DNA from: Azotosporobacter soli
Lineage (GTDB): Bacteria; Bacillota; Negativicutes; SG130
DNA: 64,000 nt
Direction of reading: 5' to 3'
Assembly: GCF_030542965.1 (NCBI RefSeq)
Contig: NZ_JAUAOA010000002.1
Location: 1-64,000, forward strand
Within the stretch, counting starts at the first letter, position 1. Each line of letters opens with the position of its first letter. Of this stretch, positions 8,727 through 17,960 are shown in pieces. The notes below the pieces were generated by a model. It did not search any database and was not told the origin of the DNA. It was given only the letters and a program-made list of their open reading frames with translations. Both the position numbers and the translations under genes were made by a program.

Positions 8727-9650
8727 ATGCGTTTTTTTATTGTGGATGATGATGAAGCAATTCGCTCGATGCTCAGCGAAATCATCGAAGATAACGATTT
8801 AGGTGAAGTCGTCGGCGAAGCCGACAATGGCGCTTCCGTCGACGCTCCGCTGTTAGCGATGAAGCGCGTCGATATTCTGCTGATCGATCTCTTAATGCCG
8901 CTGCGCGACGGAATCGAAACGGTACAGGCGATTCAGCCCGCTTTCGCGGGCCGCATCGTCATGCTGTCGCAAGTCGAAAACAAGGAAATGATCGCCTCCG
9001 CCTATCAGCTCGGCATTCACTACTACATCACCAAGCCAATCAATCGTATCGAAGTTCTCAGTATTTTGAAAAACGTGCTCGAACATGTCCGGCTGCAAAA
9101 AACGATCCGCAGTATCGAGCAAAATCTCTTCGCGCTGACGACCGGTCAAACCGCCTCTCCTCATGCTGCGCCAAGCTGCAAGCGCAGCACGCTGCGCTCC
9201 GCCGGACAGTTTTTGCTCGCCGAACTCGGCATGATCGGCGAAAGCGGCGGCAAAGACCTGCTCGACATCCTGGAATTTCTTTTTCAGCATCAGGAAGCGC
9301 ATCCGCTCGACTACGAATTCCCCGCCCTGAAAGATATGTTTTCCCATGTCGCAATGAAGCGCCTGCAACTCAGCGACGCCGAGCACAGCGAAGTCAAAAA
9401 GGAGTGCAAGGCGCTCGAGCAGCGCATACGCCGGGCTATTTTCCAGGGTCTGAACCATCTGACCTGCTTAGGCGTCACCGATTACAGCAATCCCAAATTC
9501 GAGGAATACGCGCCTAAGTTTTTCGATTTCAGCCAGGTTCGCAAAAGCATGCAGACGCTGCAGACCGAAGACAAGCTCTCGATCTCCGACACGCACATCA
9601 ACAGCAAAAAATTCATCAAGGTTTTATTTTTAGAAGCGCAAAAGCGCTAA
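8727..9650 (+). CDS. Response regulator, GlnL (YcbB)-like
   Basis: Cytoplasmic response regulator of 307 residues. The receiver domain covers about 1-120: acidic pocket DDDE at the N-terminus, phospho-acceptor Asp in LLIDLLMP, conserved Lys in YYITKPINRIE. The C-terminal half (from about 145) is the YcbB-type output region, with LLAELGMIGESGGKDLLDIL and a helix-rich end, as in Bacillus GlnL. It is co-transcribed with the kinase. The target is inferred to be the divergent symporter, as GlnL-type regulators act on neighbouring amino acid transport genes. Confidence 0.85.
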   Translation: MRFFIVDDDEAIRSMLSEIIEDNDLGEVVGEADNGASVDAPLLAMKRVDILLIDLLMPLRDGIETVQAIQPAFAGRIVMLSQVENKEMIASAYQLGIHYYITKPINRIEVLSILKNVLEHVRLQKTIRSIEQNLFALTTGQTASPHAAPSCKRSTLRSAGQFLLAELGMIGESGGKDLLDILEFLFQHQEAHPLDYEFPALKDMFSHVAMKRLQLSDAEHSEVKKECKALEQRIRRAIFQGLNHLTCLGVTDYSNPKFEEYAPKFFDFSQVRKSMQTLQTEDKLSISDTHINSKKFIKVLFLEAQKR

Positions 9651-9684
9651 TACTCGCTATTCTTTTAGCCATTACATATAATAA

Positions 9685-9730
9685 AAAAGGGCTGTGGATG
9701 ACTTATCGCTAAGTTTTCCACGGCCCTTTT
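9685..9730. terminator. Bidirectional terminator
   Basis: AAAAGGGCTGTGGA pairs with TCCACGGCCCTTTT (one G-U pair), flanked by A and T runs. It serves the regulator gene on the plus strand and the TolC-like gene on the minus strand. Confidence 0.85.
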
Positions 9731-9738
9731 CATCATTC

Positions 9739-11046
9739 TTAATTTACTGTAACGCCCATTGCGTGTTCAACCTGCGCTTTTCCGGTATTGTAGTCATACA
9801 GTGCCTGCGTATAATTGGTTCTGGCTTTCGCTAACGCCAATTCGGAATCGATGACGTCGAGATTCGTTCCGACCCCCGCTTGATATCGTTCCTGCGCCAG
9901 TGAAAAATCGAGTTCGGCATGCTCGACCGCCACCTTGTTTGTCTCAATCCTTTTTTCCGCTTCTTTCAGCGTCAGATACGCACTGCTCGCTTCGAGCGAT
10001 ATCGAATCGCGGGTCTGCTGCGCCTGCTGTCCGGCGATTGTAAGTGCAGCATCAGCCTGTTTGATTTTCGACTCCGTCTGGCCGGAATCAAAGATATTGT
10101 ATTTTGCCAGCAGCGTTATGCTTTTCGTATTGTAGTTCCAGCCCGGCGAAGCCGTATCCTGCCAGCTTGAGCTGGCGGTAAGAGCGACGCTCGGCAGCTT
10201 ATCCCCTTTGGCGATCTTGATTTGATCCTGTGCGACGCCGAGTGAGAGTTGCGCCTCCGCCATTTCCGGCCGCTTCGTCAGGGCCGTGTCTACGCATTCC
10301 TCGATCGTCAGCGGGTACGGCTGGTATTCAAGGCTTTCTTTTGTCCTAATGCTTTCGTACAGAGGTAAACCCATGATCGTATTGAGATTGAAAACCGCAA
10401 CATCATAATTGTTTTGCGCCTTGATCAAACTATCCTGCGCATTGGCCCATTGCACCTTCGTCTGCAGCACGTCCACTTTAGCAACCGTACCGGCATCAAA
10501 CTGGTTCTGCACATTTTTCAGATGCGCCGCAAAATCATCGACCGACTGCCTGGCAATATCACGCAGATTAAGGCTTTGCAGCACATTAAAATAGGCGCGC
10601 GTCGTATCCAATTTCAACTGCTGCTTGGTTTGGCTTTCGCTCAGTACAGCAATTTGACTGCTCTTTTTCGCCTGCGCAATCGTATTCTCCACCTTGCCGC
10701 CGGTATAAAGAGACAGCGTAGCACTAATCTGATTGCTAAAGTGATTATAATACGGCACCTGCCATACCGCCGACTGATTCACCCAGGACGGCGGCGCATC
10801 CGTGCGCGTTTGCTGATAGGTATAATCGATACTGACGCCTTGGGCGGCCTGCGCCTGCTTGACTGTCCAAGCCGCCTTTTCTTTCTGCCCTTCGGCAATC
10901 TTTATGCTGGGATTGTTTTTCAGAGCCAACTCAATGCTCTCCGACAGCGTTAATTCGCGTCCGGTATTTTCCATCGCCCAGGCAGACGGCCCCGCCAAAA
11001 GCAGGAGCATCGCCAAGGCCGTCAGGCAGTATCGCACTCGTTTCAT
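9739..11046 (-). CDS. TolC family outer membrane efflux protein
   Basis: Outer membrane channel of the RND efflux system. After a signal peptide (RVRYCLTALAMLLLLAGPSAWAM cut region) come two long helical repeats typical of OEP domains: LTLSESIELALKNNPSIKIAE at the start, and TNLDVIDSELALAKARTNYTQALYDYN near the end. The length of 435 residues suits the family. I chose the ATG at 11046, preceded by GGAAGGA; a GTG at 11073 overlaps the pump stop codon and would lengthen the signal peptide. It is the last gene of the adaptor-pump-TolC operon. Its presence requires an outer membrane, which is the main clue that the host is a diderm. Confidence 0.92.
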   Translation of the reverse strand: MKRVRYCLTALAMLLLLAGPSAWAMENTGRELTLSESIELALKNNPSIKIAEGQKEKAAWTVKQAQAAQGVSIDYTYQQTRTDAPPSWVNQSAVWQVPYYNHFSNQISATLSLYTGGKVENTIAQAKKSSQIAVLSESQTKQQLKLDTTRAYFNVLQSLNLRDIARQSVDDFAAHLKNVQNQFDAGTVAKVDVLQTKVQWANAQDSLIKAQNNYDVAVFNLNTIMGLPLYESIRTKESLEYQPYPLTIEECVDTALTKRPEMAEAQLSLGVAQDQIKIAKGDKLPSVALTASSSWQDTASPGWNYNTKSITLLAKYNIFDSGQTESKIKQADAALTIAGQQAQQTRDSISLEASSAYLTLKEAEKRIETNKVAVEHAELDFSLAQERYQAGVGTNLDVIDSELALAKARTNYTQALYDYNTGKAQVEHAMGVTVN

Positions 11047-11069
11047 TCGTTCGTTCTTCCTTCCACTTT

Positions 11070-14000
11070 TCACTCTTTAACGCTCGCCGGCACATCTTCC
11101 TGGTGACAGCTCGGCGGATAGACCTTATACCAGGCCGCGTACATCGTCGGCAGCACCAAGAGCGTCAATACGGTAGCGCCAAACAAGCCCGCCGCAATCG
11201 CGACAGCCATCGGCCCCCAGAATACGCTGCTGATCAGCGGGATCATGCCCAAGATCGCGGCGGCTGCCGTCAGCATGATGGGCCGGAAACGGATTACGGT
11301 TGCCTTGATAATCGCATCCCACATGCACTCGCCTGCAACCATCAATTGTTCAATCTGATCCATTAAGATGATGGAGTTACGCATGATGATCCCGGCCAAG
11401 GCCAATATCCCCAGTTGCACAACAAAGCCCATTGCCTTGCCGGTGATCAATAGTCCCAAGCTGACGCCGATAATGCCAAGCGGCGCGGTCAAAAGCGTCA
11501 GGAGCATCTTGCCCATATTTTGCAGTTGCAGCATCAGCAAAACCAAAATAATAATGATCATCGCCGGTACCGGCCCCAGCATCAACTTGCTTGATTTTAT
11601 GCTTTGTTCGAGCGGCCCGTCGAGTTCGATACTGTAGCCGGGCGGCAAGCTTTGGCGCAGTTGCGCCAAATCATCATAAATCTGCTGCGCTACATCATTG
11701 CCGGTAACGCCCGGTTCGATCTCGCCCTGAATGATAATCGTCGGTTTTAAATCACGTCGCCAAATTAAGCCTTCTTCGGCGTCATACGAAATCTTCGCAA
11801 TTTGGTCAAGCGGCACGTAGCGTCCGTTGCCGATATGCACATTGCAGTTCTTTACCTGTGCTAAATTATTTCGATCGAGTGAGTCCATACGGAACACGAT
11901 ACCGACCGTCTTGTCATTTTCCCTGAACTCACCGATGCCCACGCCGGACAGTTGCGTCTGCAGCGATGTCGCGAGACTTTTCTTATCAACACCCAACATT
12001 CTTGCCTTGTCCTGATCGATTTCAAGCCGCATGACCTTGCTTTTTTCGTCCCAGTCATAACTGACGCCGCGCATCTTGCTGTTTTTTTGCATCGCATCGC
12101 GCACTTGCTTGGCAATTTCGCGCACCTGATCCGGATCATAGCCGCTTGCGCGAAGCATGACCGGATACGCGCTGGGCGGCCCGTTCGGCAATACCTTGCT
12201 GTGCATTCGTACGCCGGCAAACGTTTCATCTTCAGCAAACATTTTCTCCATTTTTGCCGTGAAAGCATCTCTGGCTTTCGCATCTTTAGCGACAATAACG
12301 AACTCAGAGTAATACGGTTCGTTAAAGACCGGTTCCGCACAGAGCACGAAACGCGGCGCGCCTTCGCCGGTATGATAACTGTAGCTGGCTAATAACGGAT
12401 CACCGTCAATGGCGGCGGCAAACTTTGCCGCGACATCTTCCGTCGCTTTAAGCGACGAACCGACCGGCAGCGTCAATCCGACGATCAGTTCCGGCCGCGT
12501 CGAGCTCGGGAAGAATTCCATCTTCACCAGCCCCATCAGACCGACTGCAGCGATGAAAGCCGCCAGTGTCAGCAAAAGCACCTTCTTGCGCTGATTTAGA
12601 CACCATGTCAGAATCGATGTGAAGCGGCGATAAAACGGCGTATCGTAGATCGCATGCTCATCCTGCATCTCTTCGCCCGGCTTGATGCGGATGAACAGAT
12701 AGCCGAAGAGCGGCGTCGCGGTACAGGCAACCACCCACGACAGCAAAAGTGCAATCGTCACTACGCTAAAAATGCTGCCGACATACTCCGAAGCTGTACC
12801 TTTTGAAAATCCTACCGGAATAAATCCTGCGCAGGTAATGAGCGCACCGGCCAGACGCGGATAAGCGGTCGCAGTATACGCATAGCAGGCTGCATTAAAG
12901 CGGTCATATCCCTGCTCCATTTTCACGACCATCGTTTCGATCGTGATAATCGCATCGTCAACGAGTAATCCAAGCGCAATGATTAACGCACCAAGCGAAA
13001 TCTTTTGCAAATCAATGCCCAAAAGATACATGCATGTAAAGACGCCCGCAATGACCAGCGGAATGCACAGCGCGACAATCATGCCTGAACGCGCGCCGAG
13101 ACTGATAAAGCTAACAATCAACACGATCAAGACCGCTTCCATCAGCGACTTGACGAATTCGTTGATGGATGTTTCAACCACCTTCGGTTGATTGGCCACC
13201 TGTCCAATTTCCATTCCGAGCGGCAGTTCATGTTTCAGCCGATCCACCGTTTCCTGCAGATTTTTTCCCAGCGTCAGTACATTGCCGCCTTTTTCCATCG
13301 ATAAAGCTAAACCAATCGCCGGTTTACCGTTAAAGAACATTTTCGGATCGGAAGGATCGCTGTAGCTGCGAGTAACCTTCGCAATATCGCCCAAACGGAA
13401 CGTTCTGTCGTTAGCTCGAATCGGCATACTGCGAACATCGTCCAGCTGTTCAAACATGCCGCTGATTCGCAAATTCACATTGTCGCTTGAAGTTTGCAAC
13501 ATGCCTGCAGCAGCCACTGCATTTTGCCCTTGCAATGAAGATATGATCAAGCTTGGATCAATACCGAGTTGCGCTAATTTGGCATTTTCCACTTCAATAT
13601 AAATTTTTTCTGTCTGCACGCCAACCAGCGTCACTTTCTTAACGCTCGGCACGCCAAGCAAAATACGACGAATTTTTTCCGCCGACTCACGCAGTTCTTC
13701 ATAGGAATATCCGTCGCCGCTGAGCGCGTAAATATTACCGAACACATCATCAAAGCGATCATTGAAGATCGGTTCCTGCACGCCGTCCGGCAACGACGAG
13801 CGAACATCGCTGACCATATTGCGCACTTCAAGCCAGGTCGGTCGTACCGCGCTTTCCGGCACCGTGTCTTTTAAATTCACATAAATAACAGTTTGTCCGG
13901 CCATCGAATAACTTTTCAAGTAATCGAGTCCTGGCGTATCCTGCAGCTTTTTCTCCAGTTTATCGGTCACCTGTTCTTCCACTTGCCGAGCAGTTGCTCC

Positions 14001-14165
14001 CGGCCAAACGGCAACGACCAACATTTGCTTGATCGTAAAATCCGGATCTTCCATTCTCCCCAGGTTGCGATACGAAAATACGCCCATTACAAACATTAGG
14101 ATAACGAAAAACCAAATCAGCTGTTTGCGCGCCAGCGCCCACTGCGTAAAATTAAATTGTTTCAC
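11070..14165 (-). CDS. RND family multidrug efflux permease (AcrB-like)
   Basis: Inner membrane proton-driven efflux pump of 1031 residues, the normal AcrB-class length. It has an N-terminal membrane helix (LIWFFVILMFVMGVFSY), two large periplasmic porter loops and twelve membrane helices. The proton relay Asp pair is present in GLLVDDAIITIE in TM4. The style (TRPELIVGLTLPVGSS, VVACTATPLFGYLF) resembles the group of single-protein RND pumps seen in Firmicutes with outer membranes. The GTG start overlaps the stop of the upstream adaptor (GTGA), indicating translational coupling. Substrates are unknown. Confidence 0.95.
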   Translation of the reverse strand: MKQFNFTQWALARKQLIWFFVILMFVMGVFSYRNLGRMEDPDFTIKQMLVVAVWPGATARQVEEQVTDKLEKKLQDTPGLDYLKSYSMAGQTVIYVNLKDTVPESAVRPTWLEVRNMVSDVRSSLPDGVQEPIFNDRFDDVFGNIYALSGDGYSYEELRESAEKIRRILLGVPSVKKVTLVGVQTEKIYIEVENAKLAQLGIDPSLIISSLQGQNAVAAAGMLQTSSDNVNLRISGMFEQLDDVRSMPIRANDRTFRLGDIAKVTRSYSDPSDPKMFFNGKPAIGLALSMEKGGNVLTLGKNLQETVDRLKHELPLGMEIGQVANQPKVVETSINEFVKSLMEAVLIVLIVSFISLGARSGMIVALCIPLVIAGVFTCMYLLGIDLQKISLGALIIALGLLVDDAIITIETMVVKMEQGYDRFNAACYAYTATAYPRLAGALITCAGFIPVGFSKGTASEYVGSIFSVVTIALLLSWVVACTATPLFGYLFIRIKPGEEMQDEHAIYDTPFYRRFTSILTWCLNQRKKVLLLTLAAFIAAVGLMGLVKMEFFPSSTRPELIVGLTLPVGSSLKATEDVAAKFAAAIDGDPLLASYSYHTGEGAPRFVLCAEPVFNEPYYSEFVIVAKDAKARDAFTAKMEKMFAEDETFAGVRMHSKVLPNGPPSAYPVMLRASGYDPDQVREIAKQVRDAMQKNSKMRGVSYDWDEKSKVMRLEIDQDKARMLGVDKKSLATSLQTQLSGVGIGEFRENDKTVGIVFRMDSLDRNNLAQVKNCNVHIGNGRYVPLDQIAKISYDAEEGLIWRRDLKPTIIIQGEIEPGVTGNDVAQQIYDDLAQLRQSLPPGYSIELDGPLEQSIKSSKLMLGPVPAMIIIILVLLMLQLQNMGKMLLTLLTAPLGIIGVSLGLLITGKAMGFVVQLGILALAGIIMRNSIILMDQIEQLMVAGECMWDAIIKATVIRFRPIMLTAAAAILGMIPLISSVFWGPMAVAIAAGLFGATVLTLLVLPTMYAAWYKVYPPSCHQEDVPASVKE

Positions 14166-15259
14166 AGGCCGCCACCGCCTGTCTTAACCTGCTGCCCCTC
14201 CCACAGTTTATGCACGCCAGCAGTTACGACCACATCGCCATTTTTCAGACCTTCAATAACTTGCACCTGGTCATTGCCAAAGGCGCGTATTTTTACCGTG
14301 CGCAATGCGACCTGATTGTTCTCCACCACCCAAACCTGCGGCGTGCCGTTGTTTTGATAAATGGCCGCCAGCGGCAGTTCGACGCTGCTCGACTCATTGC
14401 CGCCATCCAATACGACGGTCGCCGTCATGCCGTACTTCAGTTCTTCCGGCGGGTTGTTCAGCGTAATCCGCACCTTGAACGTCCGGGATACTTTATCGGC
14501 AATCGGAGAAATTTCCCTTACCTTGCCCGTTAACGTTACATCTTTCAACGCCCAGAACGTTACTTTGCACTCTTTGGCCTTGCGCAGCTCTTCCACACGA
14601 TTTTCCGGAACATTGATTTCCACTTCCTTCTCACCGTCACGCACCAACGTCAGCACTTTTTGCCCCTGACTGACAACTTGGCCGATTTCCGCATCCAGGC
14701 TGGCAATCACACCCGAACTGTCGGCGCGTAAGACGCTATAATCTAACTGATTCGCGCCCTGATTATATTGAGCCGATGCCTGCCTCACACTCGCAGCAGC
14801 CGTATCGTAACTGGTCCGATAACGATCATACTCCGCTTTGCTCACCGCACCGTTTTTATAGAGCTGCTCATAACGCTGCAGATTGGCCGCGGCCAGTTCC
14901 TGCTGCGCCTGCGCGGAGAAGACCTGCGCATCATATTGGTTGACGCCTTGCTGCAGATCCTTGCCGTCTATCGTCATCAGCACATCACCGGCCTGCACTC
15001 GGCTGCCCAGTTCAACGTTGCGGCGCAGAATCTTGCCGCCGACTTGAAAGCCCAGCTGCGTTTCATAGCGTCCGCGCACCTCGCCGGAATAGGAATAATT
15101 CTCTGCGCTGTTTTGTTGCGTGACCTGTTTTGTCCGCACGACCGGCACATGTTCGGCTGCGACCGGCGCGGAAAAAAAGCTGCGTCCGAGAAAGACCCCT
15201 GCCACAGCCACGCCGACGATCGCCGCGGCAAGATAATAATGATTGCGTTTCAAATTCAT
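14162..15259 (-). CDS. RND efflux periplasmic adaptor subunit
   Basis: Membrane fusion protein joining the adjacent pump and TolC. It has a membrane anchor at about residues 9-26. GKILRRNVELGSRVQAGDVLM is the first lipoyl half, and an alpha-hairpin with KNGAVSKAEYDRYRTSYD follows. The second lipoyl half is VSQGQKVLTLVRDGE, then beta-barrel and MP domains, ending GVHKLWEGQQVKTGGGGL. The ATG at 15259 follows GAGGAG; a start five codons upstream is weaker. It is the first gene of the operon. The promoter region upstream carries a perfect palindrome that is probably the operator of the TetR regulator. Confidence 0.93.
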   Translation of the reverse strand: MNLKRNHYYLAAAIVGVAVAGVFLGRSFFSAPVAAEHVPVVRTKQVTQQNSAENYSYSGEVRGRYETQLGFQVGGKILRRNVELGSRVQAGDVLMTIDGKDLQQGVNQYDAQVFSAQAQQELAAANLQRYEQLYKNGAVSKAEYDRYRTSYDTAAASVRQASAQYNQGANQLDYSVLRADSSGVIASLDAEIGQVVSQGQKVLTLVRDGEKEVEINVPENRVEELRKAKECKVTFWALKDVTLTGKVREISPIADKVSRTFKVRITLNNPPEELKYGMTATVVLDGGNESSSVELPLAAIYQNNGTPQVWVVENNQVALRTVKIRAFGNDQVQVIEGLKNGDVVVTAGVHKLWEGQQVKTGGGGL

Positions 15260-15290
15260 GTTTCCACTCCTCAATAAAATTTATATTTAT

Positions 15291-15316
15291 TTTAATTAAA
15301 CATTTGTTTAATTAAA
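15291..15316 (-). promoter_or_regulatory. Predicted operator of the efflux operon (12-2-12 palindrome)
   Basis: Perfect inverted repeat TTTAATTAAACA-TT-TGTTTAATTAAA between the end of the TetR gene and the start of the adaptor gene. Size and position fit a TetR dimer-of-dimers or dimer site blocking the efflux promoter. A shorter site with the same CATTTG core (TTCATTTGAA, about 16003-16012) lies upstream of the TetR gene and could mediate autoregulation. Confidence 0.7.
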
Positions 15317-15357
15317 TTGTTTTTAAACGGACACCTGATCGTGTCCGTTGTTGTTTA

Positions 15358-15969
15358 CTACTTTACCACACTGCGCAAAAATAATTCGATCGCTTCACGC
15401 AAATACCTTTCGCTTTGATCCTGTCCCGATCCATCTTCCAAAAAGACATTTGCCAGATCACGATCATTAAAATAGTATTGCGTCAAACTGACCAACGCCA
15501 GCGAAGCAACTCGTGTGTCAAAGTCAGCACGCAGTTCGCCGTCTGCGACGCCCCTCTTCAGAATCTCCCACATGTGCTTGCGAAATTTTTGCGCATGCTC
15601 AGCCATCTGCTCGGCATAAAATAGATTCGGATTTACGTTTTCACTCAACATCAGGCGATTAAAGCACGGACATTCTTCATAAACCTGTCGCGAAAAATTT
15701 GCAAATTGGCGAATTGCTTCAATTGCCGTTAGTTTCATATCATCCATCAATTGCATCAATCGATAGATAACTTCAAACTGCCGATCCAAAACTTCGACAT
15801 ACAGTTTTTCCTTGCCGCCAAAGTGGTAAGAAATCGAAGCAATGTTTACGCCAGCCGCTTCCGCTATTTCCTTAACTGAAACGCCGCTGAATCCTTTTTG
15901 CGCAAAGAGCAATGTGGCAGCAGCCAGAATCTTTGAAACGGTATTTTGTTCGCCCTGCCCTTCTCTCAT
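15358..15969 (-). CDS. TetR family transcriptional regulator of the RND operon
   Basis: Repressor of 203 residues. The N-terminal helix-turn-helix is classic: ILAAATLLFAQKGFSGVSVKEIAEAAGV, then SISYHFGGKEKLY. The C-terminal ligand domain is helical; the stretch ECPCFNRLMLSENVNPN resembles the CerR/YbiH-type C-terminal domain. It precedes the efflux genes in the same direction with an 84-base gap that holds the perfect palindrome. It most likely represses the pump operon and is released by a pump substrate. The ligand is unknown. The start follows GAAGGGTGG. Confidence 0.88.
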   Translation of the reverse strand: MREGQGEQNTVSKILAAATLLFAQKGFSGVSVKEIAEAAGVNIASISYHFGGKEKLYVEVLDRQFEVIYRLMQLMDDMKLTAIEAIRQFANFSRQVYEECPCFNRLMLSENVNPNLFYAEQMAEHAQKFRKHMWEILKRGVADGELRADFDTRVASLALVSLTQYYFNDRDLANVFLEDGSGQDQSERYLREAIELFLRSVVK

Positions 15970-16055
15970 TCAACGCAACCACCCTTCAAGACATTTTAAA
16001 CGTTCATTTGAATTTATTATATCGTTCCGCAACAAACTTGTCCAGCGGTTATTTT

Positions 16056-17030
16056 TTAGTGCTTACCTAATATTTCTATCATCTTATAGAGACGCGAAAA
16101 ACGCCCCTTCTCGCCTACCGTCCGCTCCGCATAGGGAACCAGGCAAGCCCGCTCCTGCTTCCAGCCGATCATGCCGCTGCCGCTTCGCTTGGCAATGCAC
16201 TCTACCGCATGAAAGCCCAGTTCGCTGCTGATCAGATTGTCGAGCGCGGTCGGATGGCCGCCGCGTTGGATATAGCCGAGCGCCGTCGTCTGGCATTTGA
16301 AACCGGTAGATTTTGTAATCTGCGCCGCCACATCATGCGCGTCGCCTGCCCCTTCGGCCACGATGACGATCGTATACAGCTTGCCGCGCTGAAAGCCGCG
16401 ACGCAGCGTGTCGCAAACTTCGGGCATTTCCATTTTGCGTTCCGGCACCAGCACCAGTTCCGCGCCGCAGGCGATGCCGAGAGTCAACGCGATATTGCCG
16501 GAATTCCGTCCCATGACTTCGACGACCGCTACTCGCTCGTGCGACTCGGTCGTATCGCGAATTTTGTTGATTGCATCGAACGCGTTGTTGACCGCCGTAT
16601 CAAAGCCGATCGTGTAATCAGTGCCGGCCATGTCATTGTCAATCGTTGCCGGAATCACATAGGTGCGCAGCCAGCCGCCGCATTCCTCCTCCAGTGCGAT
16701 CGCGCCCGCCATCGAACCGTCGCCGCCGATGACCACCAAATCTTCGATGCCCAGTGATTTTAGCTGCTCTGCCGCCAGTTTGCGCCCTTCCGGTTTGCGA
16801 AACTCTTCCGAGCGCGCCGTTTTCAGCATCGTTCCGCCGCGATGGATAATACCCGCAACCGCCTTGCTGTCAAGCAGCAAAAATGCGCCCTGCATCAGAC
16901 CGTCATAGCCTCGTTCAACGCCAAGCACCTCATAGCCATAATGCGCGCCAACCCTTGCCACCGCGCGGATCGCCGCATTCATCCCCGGCGCATCGCCGCC
17001 GCTGGTCAACACCGCAATTCGTTTCTGCAT
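16056..17030 (-). CDS. pfkA: ATP-dependent 6-phosphofructokinase
   Basis: Glycolytic enzyme that phosphorylates fructose 6-phosphate. At 324 residues it is the compact bacterial PfkA. The ATP loop TSGGDAPGMNAAIR starts at residue 9. GGDGS at 102-106 has the Gly that marks ATP rather than pyrophosphate use. TIDND at 129-133 carries the catalytic Asp, MGRNSG is at 173-178, and GYIQRGGHPTALD is the second substrate loop. The ATG follows GAAGGAG. The gene lies downstream of deoB-deoD, separated by a terminator and a palindromic repeat, so it is probably transcribed separately. Confidence 0.97.
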   Translation of the reverse strand: MQKRIAVLTSGGDAPGMNAAIRAVARVGAHYGYEVLGVERGYDGLMQGAFLLLDSKAVAGIIHRGGTMLKTARSEEFRKPEGRKLAAEQLKSLGIEDLVVIGGDGSMAGAIALEEECGGWLRTYVIPATIDNDMAGTDYTIGFDTAVNNAFDAINKIRDTTESHERVAVVEVMGRNSGNIALTLGIACGAELVLVPERKMEMPEVCDTLRRGFQRGKLYTIVIVAEGAGDAHDVAAQITKSTGFKCQTTALGYIQRGGHPTALDNLISSELGFHAVECIAKRSGSGMIGWKQERACLVPYAERTVGEKGRFSRLYKMIEILGKH

Positions 17031-17074
17031 AGCAAAATCTCTCCTTCATAAATAATTGACTGATGGATGACATA

Positions 17075-17179
17075 TAACACGAAGACACGAAGAAAAATGA
17101 AAAGGCACAAAGATATTTTAAGCAGCGACTCATTCATGATTTCTTCCCCTCTTTGTTTTCTCTTCCCTTCTTCGTGTTA
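17075..17179. repeat. Intergenic inverted repeat with CACGAAG ends, copy 1
   Basis: The unit begins TAACACGAAG and ends with the complement CTTCGTGTTA; the interior is purine-rich on one half and pyrimidine-rich on the other (AGACACGAAGAAAAATG against CTCTTCCCTTCTTCG). It can fold into a long imperfect hairpin. A related unit lies at 37931-38022. Both are purely intergenic, which fits a dispersed palindromic repeat family. Confidence 0.6.
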
Positions 17180-17200
17180 AAAACATTCCTATAAATCAAA

Positions 17201-17231
17201 CGCCGCAGCAGACTTTATTCTGCCGCGGACG
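17201..17231 (-). terminator. Terminator after deoD
   Basis: CGCCGCAGCAGA pairs with TCTGCCGCGG across a six-base loop, just after the deoD stop codon. The minus-strand T tract is interrupted (TTTGATTT), so strength is uncertain. Confidence 0.6.
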
Positions 17232-17236
17232 TTTTC

Positions 17237-17944
17237 TTACAGAGTAATGGCCGTCTCCAGCGCCACTTCGAGCATATCGTTGAATGTCGTCTGGCGCTCG
17301 GCGGCCGTGGTTTCCTCGCCAGTGATCAAGTGATCGCTGACGGTCATAATCGTCAGCGCTTTGACGCCGAAGCGGGCGGCAATCGTATAGAGCGCCGCGG
17401 TTTCCATTTCAACCGCCAGCACGTTGTGCTCCATCAGCTTTTGTACGGTTTTCTTGTCTTCGCGATAAAAAATATCCGACGTGAAGACATTGCCGACATG
17501 CAACTGCAAGCCTTTTTTTACGACATTTTCATAGGCCGTCTTTAAAAGAGCGAAATCAGCAATCGGCGCATAATCATAGCCGTCAAATGCATGCTCGTTC
17601 ATGCTCGAATCGGTACAGGCCGCCTGCGCGAGCACAACATCGCGCACGCGGATTGCTTTCTGCATCGCGCCGCAGGTGCCGACGCGAATTAAATTTTTCA
17701 CGCCATAGTCGCGAATCAATTCATTCGTATAGATGCTGATCGAAGGGATGCCCATCCCCGTTCCTTGCACGGAAATGCGCCTGCCCTTGTAACTGCCGGT
17801 AAAGCCGAGCATGCCGCGCACTTCATTGTAGCAACTCACATCGGTCAGATAGGTTTCTGCGATATGTTTCGCACGCAACGGATCGCCCGGCAGCAAAATC
17901 GTCTCCGCAATCTCGCCTTGTTTTGCGCCAATATGTATGCTCAT
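17237..17944 (-). CDS. deoD: Purine-nucleoside phosphorylase, DeoD type
   Basis: Hexameric phosphorylase that splits purine (deoxy)ribonucleosides into base and (deoxy)ribose 1-phosphate. It has 235 residues, as in E. coli DeoD. Landmarks are [14 protein letters not shown] near the N-terminus, the phosphate and ribose site [34 protein letters not shown] with the substrate Glu, and the catalytic Asp in [10 protein letters not shown]. It lies 16 bases after deoB and is surely co-transcribed; DeoB then converts the sugar 1-phosphate it releases to the 5-phosphate. Confidence 0.97.
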   Translation of the reverse strand: MSIHIGAKQGEIAETILLPGDPLRAKHIAETYLTDVSCYNEVRGMLGFTGSYKGRRISVQGTGMGIPSISIYTNELIRDYGVKNLIRVGTCGAMQKAIRVRDVVLAQAACTDSSMNEHAFDGYDYAPIADFALLKTAYENVVKKGLQLHVGNVFTSDIFYREDKKTVQKLMEHNVLAVEMETAALYTIAARFGVKALTIMTVSDHLITGEETTAAERQTTFNDMLEVALETAITL

Positions 17945-17960
17945 CTTTTAATTCCTCCCG

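Noticed and set aside
15960-15995. AAGGGTGG motif before the TetR gene as a T-box
   Set aside because: It lacks the ACC of the T-box core and serves as the ribosome binding region.
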